DNA from: Edaphochlamys debaryana | Taxonomy: Eukaryota > Chlorophyta > Chlorophyceae > Chlamydomonadales | Direction: 5' to 3' | Length of the DNA: 64,000 nucleotides | Assembly: GCA_016858145.1 (NCBI GenBank) | Contig: JAEHOE010000184.1 | Location: 62,001 to 126,000, forward strand | Shown here: piece by piece, positions 34,387 through 44,900 of the stretch | How positions within the stretch are numbered: position 1 is the stretch's first letter | Layout of the letters: each line of letters starts with the position of its first letter | Translations under genes and position numbers: made by a program | The notes under the pieces: generated by a model | The model's database searches: none | The model's input: the letters and a program-made list of their open reading frames with translations, nothing else | Told to the model about the DNA's origin: nothing

Positions 34387-34695
34387 CCAGCGCCGGGCCG
34401 TGTTGGCCCCCGCCGGCAGGGCGATTGCCTCACCAGCCCACCCACCCAGCCCAAGCGAAGCGGCTTTCAAGCCCCGAAACGTGTGTGCTGTACCGTGATC
34501 AGCGTCGGGCCTATTGACCCAACCCTCCGTGACACACACCACCAAACCCTCCCCCGAGCGGCTGAGGGTGCTCACCGGCTTGGGCGCGCGCGGCTTCTTG
34601 GCCTTGCGGGTGAGGTCGCGCTTGATGTCGTCTGCCGTCGGCTTCTTCGGGACAGCAGCCCGCGCGGCGTCTGCAGTGGGTGACGGCTCCTGCAC
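33732..34695 (-). CDS. Unknown multi-pass membrane protein, left-arm copy
   Basis: The well-supported part is 33732-34275 (TAG at 33734-33732), which follows an acceptor CCCCGCAG. It encodes about 180 residues with hydrophobic segments LGGLALLLLAFVSQVWG, LALLAAGSIPMAMWAGG and TMFWGVVLQTAMCVLIAL, then a soluble tail (KNEVRDVAKDLGLDMFAFK) ending PPAATAEA. A second exon-like stretch is 34576-34695 (MQEPSPTADAARAAV to RAPKP, then a GTGAGC donor). It lies in the spacer and runs 19 bases into the right arm. Joining the two directly is out of phase: the join reads VTPQEKKMA and stops. An exon is therefore missing, or the two belong to different transcripts. I recognise no family and give no function. 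Confidence refers to the 33732-34275 exon being coding. Confidence 0.55.
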
Positions 34696-35790
34696 GTTGT
34701 GCTGGGGCCTGGCCTGTGGGGACCTCCGCTGTGACGGACTCTTGCCTCTACGGGTGACACCTTGCCCTCCTGTTGCATGCCCCGCAGGTCACGCCACAGG
34801 AGAAGAAGATGGCTTGATTTTGCAGTGGCGCGCGAGGCGGTCATCGCGGCCCTCCGCCTCGGGGGCCTGGCGCTTCTGCTGCTGGCCTTCGTGTCCCAGG
34901 TGTGGGGCATCGGCGGTTCGTACACGCCGCTTGCGCTCCTCGCCGCTGGGTCTATCCCGATGGCGATGTGGGCCGGTGGGCTGTGCGTGTTCATGGCGGC
35001 GGCGCTGTCGGAGGTCTCGGTGTGCTACCGCGCCACCATGTTCTGGGGTGTGGTCCTGCAAACGGCCATGTGTGTCCTGATCGCCCTGGATTGGCGCAAC
35101 CTGTCTCCTCTGGAGGCCGCCAGGCGGGTGCTTGACGTCGCCACCTTCAGCTACACCTTGTTGAAGAACGAGGTGCGCGACGTGGCGAAGGACCTGGGCC
35201 TTGACATGTTTGCGTTCAAGTTCAATCAGGATTGCTTCAAGCTAGCGTACTGGTTAGCCGTCCAGCCGCTGCGGCAGGGCGAGGGCTGGATTCTGCGTCC
35301 GGTCCCTCCCGCGGCCACCGCAGAAGCCTAGACCCCCAGGGTTGCGTGTATGTCGGGGCTGGGGCTGGAAGACGCGTGGGCAGGGCGTGAGTGGAATGGA
35401 CTCGTGCAGGGCGAACACAGTCGGTATGGAGGGTGTTGTGTCGCCGCGGAGGCGGGGCAGAGGTGGATCCGGGGTGAGTCTGTGGTTGTCCAATGCTGGG
35501 GAGGCTGTTGGAGGAGGTGATTGTGCGGGGGAGGGGCTCTCGCGGCGGTCAAGGTTGGTGCCGGGGGGTGAAAGTCGGCCCATGGGGAAGGTTGGTCGAA
35601 AAGATAGGGGTTTGCTCAGCCCATTCAGGGATGGAAGTGCGCGTCCGTTTGCTGATGCAAGCACAGGTGTGTGGGCGCTGATTTGGCAAAGCTCCGCTGT
35701 AAGCGTTGCTCGAGCTTCCTTGTTGGGCTGCGCCCCTGAGCACTGACAACCTGGTCAGTCGAGCCTGGCCTGTACGTCGGCCAGCCAGGC
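34677..35790 (-). repeat. Inverted repeat, right arm
   Basis: Partner of 33274-34386. The outer ends stop at GCCTGGC (33274) and GCCAGGC (35790). The right arm ends about 130 bases before the start of ABC duplication block 2. Confidence 0.95.
34788..35331 (+). CDS. Unknown multi-pass membrane protein, right-arm copy (5' end lacking)
   Basis: Same 544-base exon as the left-arm copy, on the opposite strand, opening after CCCCGCAG and ending TAG (35329-35331). It differs from the left copy by two substitutions that I can see in the protein (Val for Ala in GGLC(V/A)FMAA, Arg for Gln in VQPL(R/Q)QGEG). The exon-like spacer sequence 34576-34695 is in the wrong orientation for this copy, so it has no recognisable 5' exon. 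It may be a truncated duplicate, or it may be transcribed from within the palindrome. The two copies point away from each other. Confidence 0.5.
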
Positions 35791-35998
35791 AGCAGGGATG
35801 CATGCGTGCGTGGGGCCTGAAGCAGTTGCGACGCGTCGAGGCATTCAGGGCCGGCAGTCACCACGGCGGGGGCATTGTCTCTTGGCCCCGTGCCGGGACT
35901 GCGGGGCCCTCTCGCCCTCATGGGCCACTGTTGGCTTCGGCTACAACTCCATCCTCCGACTGTCCGCCCTTCCCCCATCACCCCCACTCCACCCCCAG

Positions 35999-38900
35999 GC
36001 CGTGACTGCCGTCCTGGCCAAGTGGATGGAGTTTCAAGCGGGTGGCCAAGAGCCCCACCACGGAGACCCTGCAGGTGGGGGGCGGGAGAGGAGAGGGGAG
36101 GGGCGGGGCAGGGCGGGGAGGACTGGTGATCCACCGCGGAAACCTTGCAGGTGGGGGGGGGGGGGCAGGGCGGGGAATGAGGGGAGGGGCGAAGGCGGGC
36201 AGAGGGGCGGCCCATCACGGAAACCCTGCAGGAGGGAACTGTGGGGGGCGGGGGCGAGGCGAGGGGAGGGAGGAGGAGCGGCAGCCAGCGAGTTCGATGC
36301 ACTTGAGCCGGCTTCCCCGTTTGCCTCCGCTTCCTCCTCACCTTCGTCCCCCCACAGGCCACCGTGGGCTTCGGCTACGACTCCATCCCCGACACGTTGT
36401 ACGAGGGCCGCAGATCCCGATCTGGATACGCATCTGGATCCGGCGGCGGCGCCCACAAGGCCCACCCCAACGGCACCGCTCACGGCGGCGCCTCGGGATC
36501 CGCCGCAGGTGCGCCGCAGGGGGCGGGGGGCGGGGGATGATCTTCGGGGCATTGGAGAGCGAAGGAAGAGATAGGGCGGCAGCCAGCGAGCCCGATGCGC
36601 ACCGAGGTCCCAGGGGGCGGGGGGCAGGGGGCCTCGTGCTGGGCGTGCTGCGTGCTGTGGCAGCCCTCCTGGCCTCGCATGCGTTGTGGGTCGGCCGGGT
36701 GCGCTGCGGGGGCAGGGCCACGCGTGCTGGGCGTGCTGCGCGCTAGATGTGCTGCGGCAGCCTAAATGGAGTTATCGGTACTCAGGCTCAGAGCCTTGCC
36801 TCCTTTGCCGCCCCAATTCAAGAACCAAGCCCATGCTGGGGTTACTGGTGCTCAGGCGTAGAGTCTTGCCTCCTTTTCTGCCCCTCCCTCTCTGCCCCTC
36901 CTCTTCTGCTCCTCCTCCTCTGCCCCGACCCAACTGAGCTCCTGGCGGCGGTGGGCCCAGGCACCGGTGGCCAGGACCCCCCAAGCCGACGAGCGCACGT
37001 GGCTGCCGGCCTCGCACCTCCCTAACCATCCTCCCCCTCCCGCCTCCCTTTCCCCTCTCCCCCACAGCCCCTGGCGGAGGCGGCGATGGCGACGGCGAGG
37101 AGGGCGACGAGCGCACATGGCTGTTGGCCCCTGAACCTACACCCCGTTCCCCCCCTTGCCCCTTTCCCTTTCCCCTGTCCCCCACAGCCCCTGGAGGTGG
37201 TGATGGCGATGACCGACTCAACCGAGCTCCCGGCGGCGGTGATCCCGGCGCCGGTGGCAAGGAACCCCAAGCCGACCCTCCCCCCCCCTCCCTTTCGACT
37301 GTTCCGCAGCCCCTGGCGGAGGCGGTGATGGCGACGGTGAGGAGGGCGACGAGCGCACCTGGCTGTCGCTGTTTGGCGACGCCTGCGCCTATGTGTGGCC
37401 GGAGGAGCGGGGGCTGCAGGCGCGGGCGCTGGGGTGCCTGGGCCTGCTGGTGTGCATGCGCGTGGTCAACCTGGTGAGATCTGAGATCCAGATCTAGATC
37501 TAGATATGTATGGATAGTACGGGCGTGATCTCGGGGGAGATGTCTGCATGGGGCTCGATGGGGCTCGCATGGGGGCTGCTAGGAGGGCTGGCCGCGAGGG
37601 CACACGAGACGAGACGAGAGCTTGCGTGAGAGCCCATGCGTGTCTCCGAGGACCTTTGATGCCTCCGGCCACGGCTTGGAAATGCTCGTGATTTTGGGTC
37701 GCAGTCATATCGCCTTCGGTATGGATGGTGTTTGCTCTTAGGTTGGGGCACTTGGAGTGGTGTGGGGGAGGCCCGGGGAGGCCCGGGGAGGCCCGGTTCG
37801 CCCTCGTGACACCTGCTTGGCGCTCACCTTCCGACTTGTACTTGTCGTACCCACCAGGCCGTACCCATCCTGTACAAGCACGTGGTTGACATACTGGCGC
37901 GGGCAACCGCCGCCGCCGCCGCCTTGCACTCGTCCCACGCCGCCACCGGGGGCGGGGCCCTCCCCGGGCCCAAGCCCCATCACGGGGCCCACCCCGGGCC
38001 CGGATCCCGGCCCCTGCTGGACCTGATGCAGGCCTTTGGTTGGATGCAGGGGAGCTCGGACCCGGCGCAGGTGAGGCGGTTGAGATGGGGTGGGCCTGGA
38101 AGGGGGCCCGGCCTGGGACTGGCTGGGGCCATCCACATCTGGCAGAGACCTACTTGCCGTACTTCACGGGGCTCGCCAGGATCCACGTGCCTCGCTGGAC
38201 CCATGCGGCACGTCACAGGCAGCCCGCACGCGCCCTGGCCCCGCGCCGCCCTCCCCAGCCGGCCAACTGCTCCCCTCTCCCCCCGTCCTCCCTTGCCCTC
38301 TCCCCCCTCCCCCCCCGTCAGGGCCTCCTGACTGCCGACCCCGACCCCGCCGGCCCCGCCTCTGGATACACCCTGGGCCAGCTGGTGTGGCCCTGGATCG
38401 CGCTCTACCTGGTGGGTACCGGATGGGTTGTACCGGGTGGGTTGTACCGGATGGGTGGACAGGATGGGCATACGTGAGTGTACCGGATGGGTTGTAAGGG
38501 CAACTGGTCTCAGCCCACCACTACCGGTAACTGCCACCTAACCGCCCAACTGCCAACCGCTTCCCTCCCCCAGACGGCCGTGTTCTTCCAGGGTGGCGCG
38601 GGGGGCGGCATCGTGGGTTTCATCAACAACGTCAGGTGGGGGCGGGGTGAGGGCGGGGTGGAGGTGGCGGGTTTGGTTGTGGGGTTGTGGTGGGATTCGG
38701 GGTTGGGGCGGGTCAAGTGAGGGTCGGGTGAGGGCGCAGTAGAGGGTGGGGTACCTAGTGGGTGTGTTCAATGCGTGGGAGTCGAGATCCTAAGAACAGC
38801 TGCGGATTGCATAATGCAAGATTAGGGGGCAGATGGGGGGTGGGGAATGCGTGGGGCAAGAGGGCCAATCACAACGTCAGGTGGGTGGTGCGGGGGGCAG

Positions 38901-41900
38901 GACGGCGCGTTCACATGACATGAGGCTCTGCGGCTCTGGCGCCTTTATTCGGACACCCTATGAGGCTCGCCCGTCCGCTCCGGAACCATCTGGGCCGCAA
39001 GCCGGGGACCCAGGGGCGGGGGGGGGGGGGGCGCCTTCCAAAGGGTTCGCAGCGTACGGGCTCGGTTGGGCCAGCAGCATCCTCAAGCTCCGCTCGTCCA
39101 ATTGAACAAGCACGAACCGCACGAACCGCGCGTCAGCGCGGGCTGGACGGGGCGCCGGTGGCCGTGGGGTGTGGGGGGCTGCCGGGCACGCGTGCGTAAC
39201 CCCCCCATCATCACCTCTACTTCCCCCCCCCCCCGCCCCTTCAGGTCCTTCCTATGGATTCCGGTGACCCAGGACGCGTACAGGTGCGTGCGTGCGTGCG
39301 TGCGTACGGATGTACGGATGGGAGCATGGACGAAGGGGGGGGCGGGATGTAGGCAGGACCTTCCCCACCCACGGTGCTCCCCCCAATGCTTCTTGGCCCC
39401 GGGCTCCCGAGGGCCATGAGGGCCTCGGCGTAGGGCGCCCCCCCCCCCACCCTTGAGAGTCCTTTTGCCGGCGCCGTTCGAAGCAATCAATTATGTCTCC
39501 TCGCCCCTTCTCGACGCCCATCCCCCTTGCCAACCCTCTGCCCGTGTCCCCCCCTTTATCCCTTCACTCCCCCCTTACCTCCCCCTTACCTCCCCTCTTC
39601 CCCCACCCAAGGCGCATCTCGCTCCGCGTGTTTGATCACGTGATGGACATGGATCTGTCCTTCCACCTGCGCAAGAAGACGGGGGAGGTGACCAAGGTGC
39701 GGATGAGGGGCGAGGGCGGGGGCGAGGGCCGGGGCCGGGGGATCTGGTGTGGTTGTACGGCGGTGGTGAAGCGGAGCCCTACATCCTCCCCCCCCCCTCC
39801 CCCCCCTGTCAGGTCGTGGACAGGGGAACCAATGCCATGCAGAACATACTGTCGACCATCCTCTTCAGCATCCTGCCGCAGGTGTGGGTGTGGGGCGGGG
39901 GCGACCGCGCGCAAAGTGGGCTGGGCAGGCCGTAGCTACTCCACGCCGGCCTATCCAAACGTTTGCATTACCTCGCATTCCGGCATGCTTAGTGCGAAGG
40001 CCCGAGAGCAGGCTGGCGTGCTTGGTGGGATTGGTGTCGGGGCCTTAAAACCAATGCCCACTGCCCCGAAGCCCCGGATGAGTAAGGTTCTCACAACGTG
40101 ATCTTAACCGACATCCAACCGCCAACCGCCACAGATCTTCGACGTGCTGGCCGCCGCCACGTACCTGGCCCAGGCCCTGGAGCCCACCATCGCCATCATC
40201 GTCTTCGTAACCGTCGGGTCGTACATCCCACTCACCATCATCATCACCGAGTGGCGCGGCAAGCTGCGGCGGGAGATGAACCAGACGGATCAGGCAAGGC
40301 ATGGGGGGGGCGGGGGATAAGGGGGGGGGCAGTGGGGATTTGGGGGGGGGGTAGGGCGGTGTAGGGGCTGCGGGAGATGAACCAGACGGACCAGGCAAGG
40401 GATAGGCGGATGGGGGCAAAGGGGTGGTGGTGGCAGTGGCCGTGATTCTCGTAGTACGGGAGCGAGGAAGGAGAGGGGGCAGTGGGGGTGGGTTTCGGGG
40501 TGTGGGGGTGGAGGGGCGGCGGGAGATGAAGCAGACCTACCAGGCGAGGCCGGGGGGTGGGGGGCAAAGAGGGGCGGCTTGGGGGGGGGGGGGGCGGGAA
40601 GGTAACGGGACGGACCAGGCAAGGCAGACGGGGGTGAGGGGTAAAGGGGGTGGGGCAGTGGGGGTGGGGGGTGGGGGTGGAGGGGCGGCAGGGGATGTAC
40701 TAGACAGACCTGGCAAGGCAGGGGGGGGTAAGGCGGGGGAAGGGGGAGTACAGGGGGATTGTGAGGAGGGGAAGCGGTAAATGAAGGGAGCAGCGGACCA
40801 GGCAAAGCCATCAGGTCATGTGAAGGGGTGCAGAGGGGCGGGGGGTGGGTAGCGCTGCGTAAAAGCGCAGGGGTGGGGGTGGAGGTGTGAGCTGCGGGGG
40901 GCAGCGGAGCGCTGCCCGTAGCTCACACCTCCCATGCCTCTGCCCTCCCCCTCCCTCCCCCTTCACCCCCCCCCCCAGGTCAAGAGCGCACGTGCCACGG
41001 ACGCGCTGCTCAACTACGAAACCGTCAAGTACTTCACCAACGAAAAGTGGGTTTCTGGGTGTCGGGGCGAACGACTGCCCAGCCCTGATCTCCTCCGGGC
41101 ACGCTCCTCCCTTGCGCCCTTCCCTCCCTCTCTACCTCTGCTCGAGTCCGACCACTACGCCGTTTCTCGGGGCAAAATCTGAAGGGCGAAACATTCCTTC
41201 CCCCTTTTCCGCCCGCCTTCCCACCCCCTCCCACCCCCTCCCACCCCCTCCCACCCCCTCCCACCCCAGGCATGAGTCCTGCCAGTACGCTGCCGCCATC
41301 GCCGCCTACCAGTCGGCAGAGTTCCGCTCCCAGTCCTCCATCAACGTGCTCAACGTGGTGCAGGTATGGGGGAAACATGTATGATACATGCGTATGTGAA
41401 GATACCAAGATCGAGGCGTGATACGTTAGGATGCATGAGGCTGGGAGCGACGGTGAGGGGCTGTCCTCCATTATCGTGCTCAACGTGGTGCAGGTAGGGG
41501 CGGCAGTTGGAACTAAGATAGCAAAGGATACTTGGCACGGCACGGCATAGCGAGGTTTAGATCGGGGCATGGTGCCAACGGGGTGGGGCAGCCTTCCATC
41601 AACGTCAAGGTGGTGCAGGTGGGTATGGTGTCTGGCACTGAAGCATTGTGGGACTGGTCGGTGCGAGGATAGCGGCGCTGGCTAGCGGTGAAGGGCGGCT
41701 CTTCGCTGTTGACCTCCTCGACCTCGAATAACTCCCCTGACGCCTCCCCCCGTCCCCCCTCGCCCTTCCCCCCCCCCCCCAGTCCGCCATTATGTTCTGC
41801 GGCATCTCCCTTCCCCCTCCCCCTTGCCCTTACCCTACTCATCCCTCTCCTTTCCTCCCCCCTCCCCCTTACCTCCCTTGCCTCCCCCCCCCCCCCCCCC

Positions 41901-44900
41901 CCCCCCAGTCCGCCATTATGTTCTGCGGCATCTCCCCTCCCCTCTCCTTGCCTCCCCCCTCCCCCTGACTTCCCTCCCCCCCGTCCTCCCCCCTCCCCCT
42001 TACCTCCCTTGCCTCCCCCCTCCCCCCCAGTCCGCCATCATGTTCTGTGGCATCTCCTCAGGACTGGTGGTGTGCGCAGGTGGGCGAGGGAGGGTGTCCT
42101 GGGGCAACCTATGAACGGGGGCCGGAAAGGGCCCAACCCTCCGCGCTGCCCCCCTCCCCCCGGACTTGGGAACGTGCCGCTCGTCCCTGCTCCCACTAGG
42201 CGCGCCTGCTGACTACCCGTCCTCGTTGCCCCTCCCCCTCCCTCACCGCAGCTGGCGTGTCGGCCGGCTCCCTGACGGTTGGAGATGCCGTACTGTTCCT
42301 GTCGCTCATGGCCCAGCTGTACGGCCCGCTCAACTTCTTCGGGTCGTACTACCGTACCATCCAGCAGTACATGGTGCGTGCGCGCAGGCGGGGCAGGACT
42401 CCGTGGGGGGGGGGGGCGCTCGCTGGGCGGGCTCACGAGACCAGGGTCATACGTGCGAACGGAGAGACAAGCGGCATGGGCGCTACCAGATGTAGCGACG
42501 ATTGCTCGAAAGGTCGCGCCAGCCGTCAACTCCCAACCACCAACCGTCAACCGCCAATTGCCGACCCAGATCGACATGGAGAACCTGCTGGAGCTGCTCA
42601 ACCGCCGCCCGGGGGTCACCGACAGCCCCACGGCCCGCGAGCTGGTGGTTGGCAAGGGTGCGTGGGGTGGGGTGGGGGGTGGGGGGTCGGGAATCGGGGG
42701 TGCAACTAAGCGGGGCTGCGTCGTGGGGTGGGGCGGGGGGTGGGGTTTAGGGGGTAGCTGGTGCGTAGTGCTGGGCCAAGGGAGAGGGCGGGGGAGCGGG
42801 GATTGGAGTGCCGACGGAGACGCTATGCGGTGCGGTGCGGTGCGGAGAAGGTGTGGGGTGCGTACGAGCCATGATGGTTGGGCGAGGGACGGCCACGCTA
42901 TGTCCCTATGTCCCTATGACCCTCTATGCCCTGCAAGGGCAGTCCTCCGCTCTGGGGGGCCGTGGGGCTGGGCGCTCGCGTGCTCACCACATGTACACCT
43001 CCCCCCATTGTGTTGGTCTTCCCGTTCCCCGCGGATTTATCCTCCCCGCAGGCGAGGTGTCGTTCGATGACGTGTCTTTCCAGTACGAGGAGGCGGGGCA
43101 GGTGGGGGAATGGGTGTGAACGGCTGCGCGTGTCAGCCGGGGAAGCGTGTGGGGGGGGGGGGGAGGGGGGGCGTTGGGAGGCGCGGGTTTGTGCCATGGC
43201 CGGCCGTCGAATGCCCATCCGCGAGGACCACGAGCCCATCCGCGAGGACCGCAAGCCCCGATATTCGGATCACCGTTACCCCTTGGCCCATACCCCATCG
43301 CCGCCCCCACGCAAGTCTCCCGTCTCGCTCGGTGCAGGTGCACCCCAGCCCCCCTCGTCTAGCACACGCAGCACTGCAGCTCATCTCCCTCCCCCCTTCA
43401 GCCCCCCAATCCCCCCCTTAGGTGGTCCTCCGCGGCGTGTCATTCCGTGTGACTGGCGGCAAGACCCTGGCGCTGGTTGGGGCCACGGGCAGCGGCAAGA
43501 GCACCATCACTCGCCTGGTGTTCAGGTGGGTGGGGGGAGGGGAGGTGGCAAGGGTGGCAAGAGGGGAGGGGGGAGGAGGGGGGGGAGGCAGCGGCAAGAG
43601 CACCATCACGCGCCTGGTTTGCAGGTGTGTGTGTGGGGGGGGGGGGGGTGGGGGTGCAAAGGCAAGGGGCTAGAGCATCATCACTTGCCCGGGGCATTCG
43701 CCTCGTGTGCCCTCCACCCCTACAGCCGTGCCGTGCTGTGCTCTCTCCTCATGCTGTGCTGTGCGCTCACCCTCTTCCGTGCTGTGCCCCCCCTCTTCCC
43801 CCAGGTTCTACGACGTTGCCTCCGGGGCGGTGCGGGTGGACGGGCAAGACGTGCGGTCGGTCACCCAGGCCAGCCTGCGGAGGGCGGTGGGCATGGTGCC
43901 GCAGGTGGGGGGGTGGTAGGGGTGTAGGGGAGGGGGGGAAAAAGGGGGGGGGGTCGTGAGGGAGAGGGAGAAGGGGGAGGGAGGGGGGGGGTCGTGAGGG
44001 AGAGGGAGAAGGGGGGCGGTGGGCATGGTGCTGCAGGTGGGGGCAAGAGCACCATTACTCGCCTGGTGTTCAGATGGGGGGGGAAGGGGAGGGGAGGGAT
44101 GCGAGAGGGAGGGAGGGGGGAGAGGATTTGGAGGGACGGGGGAGGGAGGGCGGCGGGCATGGTGCCGCAGGTGGTGGGGAGGGGAGGGAAGGGTAATGAG
44201 GTGGAGGATGATGTCATAAAGCCTACCCCCTCTCCCTCCCTTCCATCTCCCCCTCTCCCTCTCCCTCCCTTCCCCCTCCCCCTCAGGACACTGTGCTGTT
44301 CAACGACACGATCCTGCACAACATCCGGTACGGCAATTTGGCGGCCACGGACGAGCAGGTGGGACAAGCAGATGGGGGTGGGGCTGGGCGACGTCGTAGG
44401 GCTGTTGGTAAAGCCAGGCATATGTGACAGACGGGCCGGGAGTTGCGCGGCCGAGCGTTCAGCTTGTTGGCAAGCAAGGCGAGCTCCGGCCCTCACATTC
44501 CCTTCGCATGCAACCCTTCGCCCCGCGTCACCTTCCGCCTTAACCCCCCCACCCCGGCAGGTGTTCGAGGTGGCCCGCCTGGCCTGCATCCACGACACCA
44601 TCGTCAACCGCTTCCCCAAGGCAGGTGGTTGGCGGTCGGTTAGCGGTTGTCAGTTGGCGGTCGGCAGTTGGTAGTTGACGGCACACGGAGGCGTGATGAC
44701 ACCACATGTTGGCACCAGTCTGCGGGGCCCGGGCCTGCACACTGCAGGTCCGCAAACCCCAGTGATGCGAACCCTTTGGCTGCCTGACCTCCCCCGAGCG
44801 CGCACGCACGCCTCTGCCGATCTCTCCACCTAAACCCCGCTGCCTGCTCCTCTCCCCCGCACCTTCCATCCCCCCCTCGATCGTGGGCGAAGCCCTGCCT

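Noticed and set aside
33274..35790. Palindrome as an insertion sequence or DNA transposon with terminal inverted repeats
   Set aside because: The arms contain the whole gene rather than short ends. The spacer encodes no transposase and I see no target-site duplication.
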